From assembly GCA_963575745.1 (NCBI GenBank), contig CAUYUJ010015704.1, positions 79,001 to 143,000 on the forward strand: a stretch of 64,000 nt of DNA, read 5' to 3'. The stretch comes from Prorocentrum cordatum. Lineage: Eukaryota > Sar > Dinophyceae > Prorocentrales > Prorocentraceae. The notes below the pieces were generated by a model, which did not search any database, was not told where the DNA came from, and saw nothing but the letters and a program-made list of their open reading frames with translations. This document shows, in pieces, positions 51,113-60,849 of this stretch. A program made the translations under genes and the position numbers. Numbering within the stretch: position 1 is the stretch's first letter; each line of letters begins with the position of its first letter.

Positions 51113-52365
51113 CATTCCTTCGACGCCACAGGGGGTGGGGGTGCGCAGAGGGTGGTCCCTCAGCGCGGCCTCTATCCCTGAAACGCTCGCAGATCGAGGC
51201 AGGCGTGGCACCTTCTCGACACCACAGGGGGTGCGCAGAGGGTGGTCCCTCAGCGCTGCCTCTATCCGTGACATGCTCGCAGATCGTGGCAGGAGTGGCA
51301 TTTTCTCGAAGCCGCAGGGGGTGCGCAGAGGGTGGTCCTTCAGCGCGGCCTCTATCCGTGACACGCTCGCAGATCGTGGCAGGAGTGGCACTGTCTCGAC
51401 ACCACAGGGGTTGCGCAGAGGGTGGTCCCTCAGCGCGGCCTCTATCCGTGACACGCTCGCAGATCGTGGCAGGAGTGGCACTTTCTCGACACCACAGGGG
51501 GTGCGCAGAGGGTGGTCCCTCAGCGCGGCCTCTATCCGTGACACGCTCGCAGATCGTGGCAGGAGTGGCACTTTCTCGACACCACAGGGGGTGCGCAGAG
51601 GGTGGTCCCTCAGCGCGGCCTCTATCCGTGACACGCTCGCAGATCGTGGCAGGAGTGGCATTTTCTCGACACCACAGGGGGTGCGCAGAGGGTGGTCCCT
51701 CAGCGCGGCCTCTATCCGTGACACGCTCGCAGATCGTGGCAGGAGTGGCACTTTCTCGACACCACAGGGGGTGCGCAGAGGGTGGTCCCTCAGCGCGGCC
51801 TCTATCCGTGACACGCTCGCAGATCGTGGCAGGAGTGGCACTTTCTCGACACCACAGGGGGTGCGCAGAGGGTGGTCCCTCAGCGCGGGTATCCGTGACA
51901 CGCTGCGCGCAGTGACACGTTCGCAGATCGTTGCATGAGTGGCACTTGCTCGACACCACAGGGGGTGCGCAGAGGGTGGTCCCTCAGCGCGGCCTCTATC
52001 CGTGACACGCTCGCAGATCTTGGCAGGAGTGGCACTTTCTCGACACCACAGGGGGTGCGCAGAGGGTGGTCCCTCAGCGCGGCCTCTATCCGTGACACGC
52101 TCGCAGATCGTGGCAGGAGTGGCACTTTCTCGACACCACAGGAGGTGCGCAGAGGGTGGTCCCTCAGCGCGGCCGCTATGCACGACGGTCGTCCAGGGCA
52201 TAGCAGGCGTGGCACTTTCTCGACACCATAGAGGCTGCGCAGGGGGTGGTCCCTCACCGCGGCTGCTATGCACGACGGTCGTCCAGGGCATAGCAGGCGC
52301 GGCATTTTCTCGACACCATAGAGGCTGCGCAGGGGGTGGTCCCTCACCGCGGCCGCTGGCTGGCT
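51113..52365 (+). repeat. 90-bp tandem array of a second type, about 14 units
   Basis: Units of exactly 90 bases in the centre contain GACACGCTCGCAGATCGTGG, CTTTCTCGACACCACAGGGG, GTGCGCAGAGGGTGGTCCCT and CAGCGCGGCCTCTATCC. One disrupted unit lies at 51880-51935. The last two or three units carry a diverged end (ATGCACGACGGTCGTCCAGG). The sequence is unrelated to S90. The 589-codon minus-strand ORF (50735-52504) and plus ORFs of 330-343 codons are products of the 90-bp period. Confidence 0.9.
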
Positions 52366-52574
52366 CGAATCTGTCCTCGACGGAGGATAGAAGGCTAGGA
52401 AGAGGGAGGAGGTTCAAGCAATATGGCGTTGGATGACACATAGGGGAACATTTGCGACGAGGGCTGAGAACGCAGAATTGCACATCTATTATAAACTTAA
52501 GCAAACACTCAATATTTAAGTTAAGTATGTGGGGTTCCTCGGTAGCGTAATTTACTAGACTGTCCAGGAGCCGT

Positions 52575-52607
<33 letters not shown>

Positions 52608-52722
52608 CAGCAGCTCCTCCCCCTCCTCCTCCCTCTCCTCCTCCTCCTCCTCCTCCTCCTCTTCCTCCTCCTAGTCCTCCTCCTCCTCCTCCTCCTCCTC
52701 CTCCTCCTCCCATCCTCCTGTT
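52575..52722 (+). repeat. (AGC)n then (CCT)n microsatellites
   Basis: About ten AGC units (52577-52607) followed by CCT-rich sequence to 52722. Confidence 0.95.
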
Positions 52723-52768
52723 CTTCCTCTCTTCCCCCTGCCGGCTGCCTAGGCGACGATTTGGCTCA

Positions 52769-52845
52769 CCAGCAGCGGGGAAGAAGACATCGGCAAGCGC
52801 CTCGACCCTCCCGCTGCGTCTGCGCGCTCGGTGCCAGGCTGTGGC
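52769..52845 (-). CDS. Short internal exon candidate, minus strand
   Basis: On the minus strand CGCCTTCCAG (ending at 52846) precedes ATAWHRARRRSGRVEALADV FFPAAG, and a GTGAGCC donor begins at 52768. The segment is 77 bases, with a long pyrimidine-rich region upstream of it on that strand (53090-52900). Both splice signals and codon bias agree. The rest of the gene is not found. No family is recognised. Confidence 0.4.
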
Positions 52846-53349
52846 CTGGAAGGCGATTGGCAGATCGTTGGGTGGGAGGCGCAGGGTACGAGGAGGCGGA
52901 GGAGGCATCCGGAATGGAAGCTGGCCGGAGCGGGACGGAGGTGAAAGGATAAGATTTGGGAGAACGGAGGACGACGATGGATGAGGATCAGGAGGGAGGA
53001 AGGAAGGAGGAGGCGGTGGAAACAGGAGGAGGAGGAGAAGACTGACAACGATAGAGGCGGAGGGCGGAGGATGGAGGGGAAAGGGAAGGATGATGCAGAC
53101 GAGGACGGGGAGATCGGGAGGTGGATCGGGGAGGGGGAAGGGGCAGGAGGGACGGAGCAGAAGGGGATCTGCAGTCCGAGGCCGAGCCCGAGCGGGAGAG
53201 GGCCTCCTCCGGTCCTCGTGGGTGCCCGTCTGTGGGGCCTGTAGGGCTCCTCTCGGGAGCCTGCTGGCGGTTTCGGGGGTCGCTGTGGGACTGGTGGGTG
53301 CCTGCAGATGTCAGTTTGAGTCTCTTGGCGACGGCCCCGCCCCATCCCC

Positions 53350-53509
53350 TGAAGTCGGGCAGGTCCCTCGACAGGAGGGAGATGCAAGAATAGTTGAACA
53401 TAGTCTGGGGACGATGTTTCGATTATTTGTTTAACATGTTTCGAATATGTCTGACTAGTTTATATTGGTTGTCCAAAGTTCCGCCTGTAGGAGGATATGC
53501 CCGACCTAT
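53350..53509 (+). mobile_element. TTAAGTCGGGC-family TIR element, 160 bp, decayed TSD
   Basis: It starts TGAAGTCGGGCAGGTCCCTC and ends CGCCTGTAGGAGGATATGCC plus CGACCTAT. The internal TGGGGACGATGTTT is present. Flanks CCATCCCC (53342-53349) and CCCTCCCA (53510-53517) match at six of eight positions. Confidence 0.8.
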
Positions 53510-53519
53510 CCCTCCCACC

Positions 53520-53876
53520 AGGGAGCAACTGTTCCTCAACTTCAGGGGTGATTCGGGCACGCCCAGGTCACACGTGGCAGGAGCCGGACCTGCTGCGGTG
53601 GCAACACTGGCACGACGAGCTCGTCGAGGAGTTCAAGGGGCCCAACCAGGCCACGGCGGCTGCCAAAAAACAGCCACTTCCCGTTCCTCCTGCCTTGCCT
53701 CCCTCTCCCAGCCCATAACTTCCCCCTTCTCCCTCCCTTCCCCAGATGCAGCAGCTATTTGGGCTCAAGTCGTTGGCTTCAGACGGTGAAGCGGACACCG
53801 CTGATCTGCGGCCAGCATCCAAAGTCTTCTTCAGCAGCGGGTCTGCCTCAGTTGCTGACTGCCTCCCGCGCCCGCG
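53520..53876 (+). CDS. Exon candidates upstream of the zinc-finger relic
   Basis: A first segment (about 53565-53655) reads HTWQEPDLLRWQHWHDELVE EFKGPNQAT. A C/T-rich stretch ending CTTCCCCAG (to about 53742) precedes MQQLFGLKSLASDGEADTAD LRPASKVFFSSGSASVADCL PRPR, before a GTGAGC donor at about 53877. A (TC)n tract (53940-54030) then leads to the next acceptor. The order suggests a spliced gene with short introns. No domain is recognised in these two exons. Confidence 0.4.
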
Positions 53877-54046
53877 GGTGAGCAGATCCCGAAACCACGG
53901 CCCACTCGGGCCGATCCTTTCTTTTACCATGGCGCCTCTCTCTCTATTGTTTTTCTCTCTCGCTCTCTCTTTCTCTCTCTCTCTCTCTCTTTCTCTTTCT
54001 TCTCTCTCTCTCTCTCTCTCTTTCTGTTTCTTCTGGCGATCATGCA

Positions 54047-54880
54047 GAGAGTTGGAAGTGGGCCCGCCCACCATGGGTCAGGAAGTGCCCAGGTTGTCAA
54101 TGTGCCCAGGTTGCCAATGGACCCTGTTGGAAGTGCCCAGGTTGTCAATGTGGGAAGAACTGTGCTCCTTGGCCAATGTGGGAAGAACGCTGCTCCTTTC
54201 CGCTGGTGCAAGCACTGTGGGGACTGGACTGGCGTCCCTCAGGACAATAATGTATCCATCACGAGCTTCGCCCTGACTTTTGCTTGGCCAGGGGCCCGCC
54301 CCGCGAGCCAACAGTGGGCGTCTCCAGCCTCAGATGCAGGGAGTTGGAAGCTGTGGCGTCTTCAGCAGGGAAGTGTGGGCAGAGCCAGCCCGCGATTGCT
54401 TGCTAGTAGCGCATCAAGCAGATCGATAAGCAACCACCGCCGCCTCCCCCATCGGAGAGCCAACTCACGGCGGCTGGGAAATCCCTTGACGACCAGGAGC
54501 ACAGATTTCGCAAAACAGCGGACAAGCATCATAAGTGGCAGCGTGACCTGGAGCAGCATTGGGAACACATCGGGTCGGTTAAGTAGAAGCTCGATGAGCT
54601 GCAGAGCAGCTATCACAACATCGCCCTCTCGGTTGCCTCCACAGCAGCAGGCCCCAAGCCCGAGACACCCACCCAGCCTACACTTTCGCTCGCAGCCTGG
54701 TTAAGACGTGGTTCGCAGGCGCGGCCGACAGAAGCCGCTAAGGTTCGAATGGAGCACCAAAAGCACAAGGTGGGGCATCTCGAGCCAGGCGGAGGCGCTG
54801 CGAGAGCTAGAGGCAGAGTCTAAGGAAATCCGTCGGAGGTTGGTCGCCATTTGGGCCGCTTTGGCGACGACCCCATGAGA
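54047..54880 (+). pseudogene. Zinc-finger/coiled-coil protein relic, possibly retroelement ORF1
   Basis: After a (TC)n tract and ATCATGCAG (to about 54046) the frame reads WKWARPPWVRKCPGCQC and WKCPGCQCGKNCAPWPMW, Cys-rich knuckles with Trp. A 28-base internal duplication of CAATGTGGGAAGAAC shifts phase, and the shifted copy gives FRWCKHCGDWTG. The original phase resumes by 54416 as a helical, charged region (KSLDDQEHRFRKTADKHHKW, DLEQHWEHIGSVK) broken by TAG at 54584-54586, then KLDELQSSYHNIALSVAS. A third frame ends EALRELEAESKEIRRRLVAI with TGA near 54879. A Cys knuckle followed by a coiled coil resembles dinoflagellate retroelement ORF1-like proteins, from memory. Frames are broken, so this is called a relic. 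Confidence 0.45.
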
Positions 54881-55163
54881 CAGACGGTGTTCCGGCCTTT
54901 CTCACACAAGCTGGCGCTGTCCATGTTCAGGAGTAAGAGGGGCAGACCGAGAAAGACATGGCTGTGAGATTCATGCGCACGCTGTCCGGGCAGCTGGGGG
55001 CGAGGAGGCCCTTGCGCATCTTCGGCAATATTCAGCGCAGTCCATCGCAGCCTGGCACGCGACTGTCACGCGGTATTGCGATGCCCTCTGAGGCTGTTTT
55101 TCGTGCTCATGTGCGTTTTTGCACTCAGCTTTTTTTGTTTTTCTCTCTCTCTCTCTCGTCCAG

Positions 55164-55264
55164 GAACGGAAGTGCAGGCGCCCTTCGGCTCGGCCAAGCC
55201 GAAGTTGGACCTGCCACGCGCTCCTGGGACTTTGTGCCCCGACCTGTATACTCGTCGTCGTTGA
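55164..55264 (+). CDS. Terminal exon candidate
   Basis: TTTTTCTCTCTCTCTCTCTC followed by GTCCAG is a clear polypyrimidine tract and acceptor (to about 55163). The next frame reads GTEVQAPFGSAKPKLDLPRA PGTLCPDLYTRRR, then TGA at 55262-55264. Two other frames are also open. It could belong to the same gene as 53520-54880. Confidence 0.35.
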
Positions 55265-55294
55265 CATTCCGTTCGCGTGGTACCGAACCGCCCA

Positions 55295-55330
55295 AGCGCC
55301 AGGGGCGGCGCCGGAGGCGCTGCCAGGGGG
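55295..55330. repeat. GC-rich hairpin core
   Basis: GGGGCGGCGCCGGAGGCGCT with GCC forms a short hairpin related to those at 43401-43431 and 57876-57896. Confidence 0.6.
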
Positions 55331-55364
55331 GTCCAGCGCCGTTACGTCGGGGGTGGAAAAGAAG

Positions 55365-55560
55365 GGGGTGATGACAAGGGGGGGTGGATTTCATGGCGCG
55401 GGCCATGATATCTCCCCAGATTTCATGGCGCCTCTTCTTATCTCGTTACGCCCCTGGCCCCCCCGCTGGGCCGCGCACATGCCGCCGGTCATGGTTTGCA
55501 CCCCTCCTCTTAGACCCCCCCTTATTGGCCGCTCCCGAGAAAGGGGGGGTACGAAATCTG
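55365..55560 (+). repeat. Dispersed module B, copy 2
   Basis: Matches 49190-49385 (GGGGGTGATGAC, GGCCATGATAT, CATGCCGCCGGTCATG). The palindrome is partly lost. The region 55561-55900 after it holds no supported gene. Confidence 0.8.
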
Positions 55561-55909
55561 CTGTATGCAGCTGGTTTCGGCCCCACCGAGGGGCCCATTC
55601 CTCGATACATAGCCGCCTCCGGCGCCGGGAGGCGCTGGGAGAATCAGCTACGTGAGCTGATTCTCAAAACCCACCTCTGCTATCCCCCCATTTTCGCCCG
55701 ACCCGAGGGGAGCTTGTCCAAGAGTTATGATGTTCCAATCCACTCCAGCCTCGATCACCAGAAAGAATGTCGAGCACCAAGCAAGGACCGAAACTGGGGG
55801 GTTCCCTCGTGTCGGGCCCCGGGAGGCGATACTCGTTCGACACTGCTTCGATCCTGTTCGGGGTGCTCGAAGTTATTGAATCGTTTCGTTCATTCCGCCG
55901 GCCCTGGAA

Positions 55910-56060
55910 CGCTATTTGGGGCCTTTGGAGGCCGTATGGGGGGCTTCTTGGGTTTTTTTTGGGAGCGTCTTGGGGCTCCTTGGCGGCGTATTGGGCTCCC
56001 CTGGGGCCTCTTGGGGGGCTCTTGGGGGCTCCTTGGGGCGGGAGGGGGGGTAGTCGATTG
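55910..56060 (+). repeat. CTTGGGGCCT minisatellite block
   Basis: Units such as GGGGCTTCTTGGG, GGGGCTCTTGGGGG and GGCTCCTTGGGG. Confidence 0.75.
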
Positions 56061-56339
56061 CAGCCACCCCCCTCGGAGGCCACGATCCTCGTGAGGGGTG
56101 GCGAAAAATAGCCTCCCCTTCTGGGGATCGCCCGGGACCCGGCCGGGGATCAGCCGGGGTATTTCTCGTCCGGGGCCCTCCAGGGGCCGCCCCGCGCGCG
56201 CGAACTAGAAATATTGTTAAGTAGTTACCGGAGATCTTAGCACGCCTCTGGCCCGTTGGGCCGGCGAATTTCGGGGATGCGGTCCTGAGGTACGACGGGG
56301 GCAACATAGTCCAATAGTGCCCGACCACCACCAGGTCGG

Positions 56340-56705
56340 GGCTGCAGCATTCGGGGGTGGACAGACCACCTACCCTGACACGTCGATTAAGGAATTGGCC
56401 GTTTTCGGTTCGCGAGATGGCGTCACGGCCGTCATTTTTGCGGGTCCAGGTCCGTCGGTTTCGGTCCCAGGCCGTTTTCACTAAGGGGAGGTTTACTAAA
56501 GGGAGGTTTGTCCACCGCCGACCCATGCCAGGAAGCACCCTGCTTGCCTCCAGGGTGCCCTGGGTCTCTTGGGCTTCGATGGCTTTACCATGGGAAGCGT
56601 GACGCTCCCAGACCAAACATCGAAAAATCCATGGACGTCCTGGGGTCTCAGGGTTGGGTTTCTTGTGGAAGGTCTCTTGTGGAATGGCCTCCACTGTAAT
56701 GCAAT
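56340..56705 (+). repeat. Dispersed modules C (copy 2) and D (copy 1), adjacent
   Basis: 56348-56522 matches module C at 49585. Immediately after, 56522-56700 (CCCATGCCAGGAAGCACCCT, CCAGGGTGCCCTGGGT, GGCTTTACCATG, TCCTGGGGTCTC) matches module D at 59751-59912. Confidence 0.8.
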
Positions 56706-56814
56706 CAAATCCCTTCCCAAATTCTCCCCCCCCCTTCTCCCACCCACGAATCGGTTACACGACCGAGTGAGTGTCGGGCGCCCCTGGATTTTAGGTCAGG
56801 CCTTTTGGATGACT

Positions 56815-57000
56815 GTTGACGTCTCTTGGGGGGCCTCTCGGAAGCCTATTGGAGGCAGCTTTGGGGTGTCGCGGGGCTTCTCTGGCCCGTTGGGGCCTCC
56901 TTTGGGCCCCTTGGGAGCTTACCAGGGCTTCTCGGGCGCCTCCTGGGGCGGAGGGCTCGACATGCCAGTTCGTGTTCCCCCTCTTGGGCCCCTCCTGGGG
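56815..57000 (+). repeat. CTTGGGGCCT minisatellite block
   Basis: Degenerate units such as TCTTGGGGGGCC, GTTGGGGCCTCC and CCCTTGGGAGC. Confidence 0.6.
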
Positions 57001-57327
57001 ATCCTGACTGTACAATGTTCGATACGAGAAGCCCTGAGATCCGACGTCGCAAAAAGATCAGAACATGGTAAGAAATCACGGCCAGAGCCCTAGACCCCAT
57101 CTCTCTGCGCCGTTTTTCGAGCCGGATCGATCTGAGAGGGCCCTGGGGCCCGACAGCGAGCGAAAACGCCCGGCTCGAAAATTGTGAATCGCCAGGATCT
57201 CAGGGGACCACGCGCCACGACCGGTGACCACAGCATGCCAGGGCCGGGGACCACGGGCCACGGCCAGAGAGAGACCACAGCCGGAGACGCGGGCCGCGGC
57301 CAGAGCCGGGAGCCTCGAGACGGGGGT

Positions 57328-57504
57328 CAATGCAAACGGGGGTCCTGCAGGATCCTGCGAAGACCCCCTCTGGCTGACCCGGGTTAGCGAGTCGCTCGTG
57401 GCCGCGAGGCGGCCGCGCATATTGGCTGACCCGGGTTTGCGAAGACTTGCGTTGCAGTTTTTGGTTTCCTGCTGGCCCGGGTCTGGATTGACCCGGGTCA
57501 GAAG
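57328..57504 (+). repeat. Dispersed module A, copy 2
   Basis: CAATGCAAACGGGGGTC through TGACCCGGGTCAGAAG matches 48966-49176. The preceding 57180-57320 is GACCACG/GGCCACG-rich and degenerate. Confidence 0.8.
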
Positions 57505-57835
57505 ATCCCCGACAGAGAGGCCACGGCCAGAGGCCACGCACCACTGGCTCAGGATTTTTGGCGAGTCACCCGCCGACCTTCAGATGTGATGCAGCACCCG
57601 TGCAGTCCTCTTCCTTCTCCCCTTCCTCCCTGAATGTGGTGACGTTTACCTGGCCGGCCAACTTACAGCCCTGCCGCTATCGAGTCATTTGTGGGTGCGG
57701 TTAGCCCTCTCCCTGGAGGGGAAGCGGATTTGACGCTCACTCGAGTTTGTCCTGCCCATGGGCGGACATGGGGTGCTTGTGTTTTTTGTTAAGAAAAGCA
57801 GTCGAAGAAGAAGACGCGCCATGTACATAAACTTT

Positions 57836-57940
57836 TTGCGCTCCGCGCGGATTTCTTGGATCCGCTGGGCCCCCCGGCGGCGCCTCCGGCGCCGCCCCTG
57901 GCGCGCTCCGCGCTCCAGCGCAGATCCAAGATATCCGTGT
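57836..57940. repeat. GC-rich palindromic hairpin element
   Basis: GCGGATTTCTTGGATC and the inverted GATCCAAGATATCCG surround the core GGCGGCGCCTCCGGCGCCGCC (57876-57896; 21 bases, split here as GGCGGCGCCT and CCGGCGCCGCC). The left arm GCTCCGCGCGGATTTC is shared with the 43359 hairpin. Around it (57510-57835, 57940-58220) I see no gene. Confidence 0.7.
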
Positions 57941-58232
57941 TCTCCTCATATTGGGGAAAACGTGATATCACTTGGACTGCATAGGAGCGCATCGGCAAAC
58001 GGAGCACACGCATGAACAAGTGGCCACGCAAAAGGGGCGTGCAGGACACGTTGTACACGCAGCGCGCCTAGGAGGGACGCGCGCCTTCATCCAGGGTGCC
58101 CTTGTGTCCGGGCCTCTGGGGCCCGTGCTTTGCCGTTTTCACTGGTCGCCCACCGCCCGAAAAGTCTGAGCTTCGGCCTCCCGTCCTTTATACGTTTTGC
58201 TTTGTAATATACGTAAGCAGAAGCACATAGGA

Positions 58233-58374
58233 TTAAGTCGGGCCTGTCCCTCTACAGGAAGGATATTCAAAAATAGGCCAAAAATGGTACGGGGACGATC
58301 TTTTTACATGCTTTTCGTATTTTTTTATTTCTTATTTCAAAAATCCCCCCTGTAGGGGGGCAGGCCCGACTTAA
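58233..58374 (+). mobile_element. TTAAGTCGGGC-family TIR element, 142 bp, perfect ends and TSD
   Basis: TTAAGTCGGGCCTGTCCCTC at the left and GGCAGGCCCGACTTAA at the right are inverted, with CTACAGG and CCTGTAG subterminal. The internal GGGGACGATCTTT is present. ACATAGGA at 58225-58232 and 58375-58382 is an exact 8-bp duplication. This is the best-preserved copy. Confidence 0.93.
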
Positions 58375-58488
58375 ACATAGGAGCACATTGAGATTCATGG
58401 GGATGCTTGGGGTCTCGCAATGGCAGCGCATGTGGGGGCGGGGCCAGCTCTGGGTAGCGAGTTGGACTGTCTATAGGCAAGCCTGCTT

Positions 58489-58642
58489 TTAGGTCGGGCA
58501 TGTCCTCCTACACTCAGTTTTTTGGACGAAAATGAGAAATAGTCTAAGCAGGCAAAACAACAATTCGAACATACGCAAAACAAATCGTCCCCAATTATTT
58601 ATGTACTAATGTTTCTCCCGTAGAGGGACATGCCCGACTTAA
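58489..58642 (-). mobile_element. TTAAGTCGGGC-family TIR element, 154 bp, inverted copy
   Basis: TTAGGTCGGGCATGTCCTCC at the left and GGACATGCCCGACTTAA at the right. The family core appears as its complement (ATCGTCCCC), so this copy is reversed relative to its neighbour 115 bases away. Flanks GCCTGCTT (58481-58488) and GCCTACTT (58643-58650) match at seven of eight. Confidence 0.9.
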
Positions 58643-58650
58643 GCCTACTT

Positions 58651-59745
58651 GGAAAGTCAGTGGCAGGATGATGGGGGGAATGCGGCGCGAGGTCCAAGGC
58701 CGCATGGGCATGTGCAGAGTCGGCTGGGAGAAGAGGACTCGCGACTTTCAGACACCTCGTCAGGCGAGCATGGCCCTGCTGGTGTGCTCATACCAGATCG
58801 ACCGGCTGGGCGACGTGATCGGTTGGGGAGCGGAGTGCGCGGCCTGCCTCGGCCCTGTGGAAGCGAGGCTCGAACTCCGTTCTTCTGCCCTCGCACTTTC
58901 CCACCCGCTACCCCCTCCGCCCTCGAGCTCCTTCCCCCGCTCCCCAGCCCGATGCCATCCCACATCTTTCACCCTGTCTCGCCAGCCCACTACTCGTGCG
59001 TTCCACGTTCCCTCCTCTGTTTCAGGTTGCCCTCTGGTCATTCGTCGGAAACTGGAACGTATACATTACCAGTGGCGGGCTGTTCTTCAATCCCAGGACT
59101 CTTCTGAGGGTCGGGGACGACGTCGGGGTGGTGTGGTGTATACTCCTCCCCCGTATCCCAAGGGAAACAACGAAAAATATATACACCATGATACCGTGTA
59201 CACCAGGATCCGCTTTCCTGGGCGAGGTTCAGTGTGAGGCCAGACAAAGGCGTCGGTGTATATAGAGCTCGACTCCCTCTTTAGTACGTCCCTCGTGCCC
59301 CTCCCCTTTCACAGCCCTCTTCCCTCTCCCTCGTTTCCGCGTCGAACACCCTTGGGGAGCGGCACGATCGCCCCGGCGGACGAGCAGGTTTCGTTCCTGC
59401 TGCCACCGGCCACGTGCGCCCATTCTTTGTCCACCGCCTCCTCTTTCCCTCTCTCCTCTTTCGCAGTCCTTCTCGTCGCCCCTTTCCCGATCGGCAGCGT
59501 CACCCTCGTCTTCGTCTCCCTCTTCTCCCTCATCCCCTCGTCCTCATCGTCTCCTCCTGCTCCTCCGCAGCCAGTCGGTCTCAAGAGGCCGGCGAGGCTC
59601 GCTCGCTGTCACGGATTTGTCTCCCTGGCAAAGTCTTGGCCTCTGCGAGCGTGCTCTGCACGGCACTGCTGCGGCTCTCGGCCTCTCGCCGCCCGACGCA
59701 CACCCCGTTCTGCGGGAGCTGCCCCCCAATCGGCGCACAGTGCAG
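58651..59745 (+). CDS. Candidate multi-exon gene, unidentified
   Basis: Exon-like islands are separated by C/T-rich stretches. The first (58668-58855) reads ALLVCSYQIDRLGDVIGWGA ECAACLG before a possible GT at 58856. After CTCTGTTTCAG (to about 59027) one frame gives VALWSFVGNWNVYITSGGLF FNPRTLLRVGDDVGVVW, in phase with that donor; another gives RKLERIHYQWRAVLQSQD with PPPYPKGNNEKYIHHDTVYT. A small island, PLGSGTIAPADEQ, sits before a GTTTCG donor at about 59389. After CTCCTCCGCAG (to about 59570) comes SLGLCERALHGTAAALGLSP. Frames cannot be settled without transcripts. No family is recognised. Confidence 0.4.
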
Positions 59746-59750
59746 CGGAG

Positions 59751-59912
59751 ACCCATGCCAAGGAACACCCTGCTTGCCACCAGGGTGCCCTGGGTTTCCT
59801 GGGCTTTGATGGTCTTGCGATGAAAGGCGTGGCGTCCCCACGCCAGGAGGCGATGGACGCCCCGGGGTCTCCGAGCTGGGCTTCTCGTGGACGGTTTCTT
59901 GAGGTCGGGCCC
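59751..59912 (+). repeat. Dispersed module D, copy 2
   Basis: CCCATGCCAAGGAACACCCT, CCAGGGTGCCCTGGGTTTCC and CCCCGGGGTCTC match 56522-56700. Confidence 0.75.
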
Positions 59913-59996
59913 TTCGTGGGCCCCGGAAGCGGCAGACCTGTGTTTTTTTTTATCGTTTCTGCAAACATGTCTCTTGCAAGTGGAAGCGGCGAAAAC

Positions 59997-60701
59997 TCGG
60001 CGACCAGAAACTGCAAAAAAATATCCTGGCGATGGACCCAACCATATACAGTTACGAGTACCGCAAGGCAGGTTGAACGAATGAGAGGGAGCTCCCTATG
60101 GGGCCATGAAGCGTGTGAGGGGTGTGCCGAAATGGGTGCGGTGCCGCCATGCGGACGCAGCCACTGGGGCCCTCGGAGGAGCTCCCTATGGGGCCACGAA
60201 ACGTGTGAGGGGTGTGCCGAAATGGGTGCGGTGCCGCCATGCGGACGCAGCCACTGGGGCCCTCGGTGGAGCTCCCTATGGGGCCACGAAACGTGTGAGG
60301 GGTGTGCCGAAATGGGTGCGGTGCCGCCATGCGGACGCAGCCACTGGGGCCCTCGGTGGAGCTCCCTATGGGGCCACGAAACGTGTGAGGGGTGTGCCGA
60401 AATGGGTGCGGTGCCGCCATGCGGACGCAGCCACTGGGGCCCTCGGTGGAGCTCCCTATGGGGCCACGAAACGTGTGAGGGGTGTGCCGAAATGGGTGCG
60501 GTGCCGCCATGCGGACGCAGCCATTGGGGCCCTCGGTGGGGCTCCCTATGGGGCCACGAAACGTGTGAGGGGTGGGAGGAGGGAGGAGGAGGAGGCGGAG
60601 GAGGAGGAAGGAAGGAAGGAGAGGAGACGCGGGGCACCGTCTCTTCAAAACGAGGACCCAACACCACAGGATGGTTGGGAAATCGGCGACCAGAAACTGC
60701 A
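59997..60701 (+). mobile_element. S90 array cassette with a 19-bp flanking direct repeat
   Basis: TCGGCGACCAGAAACTGCA at 59997-60015 recurs exactly at 60683-60701. The insert (60016-60682) begins with an A run and TATCCTGGCGATGGACCCAA with CCATATACAG, carries five 90-bp S90 units (60100-60570) and a GGA stretch, and ends CGAGGACCCAACACCACAGG with ATGGTTGGGAAA. The ends match the cassettes at 34010-35803 and 46308-47285. Confidence 0.85.
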
Positions 60702-60849
60702 CAAATTACTCACTGCGTGGAGCTCCCCATATGTGCATCTCATGTTTTATGTCATGCCGTGGTGAGCGTCTGTTCATGAGCGGTCGACTACAATAGCGCG
60801 TCCACGTGGGCGACAGGGCCGACGAAGACGAGTGACCCCTAATGCGAGT

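Noticed and set aside
50735-52504. 589-codon minus-strand ORF and long plus ORFs over the 90-bp array
   Set aside because: All frames are open because 90 is divisible by three. The flanks are CACAG repeats and unrelated sequence, and the frame switches unit phase at the disrupted unit near 51900.
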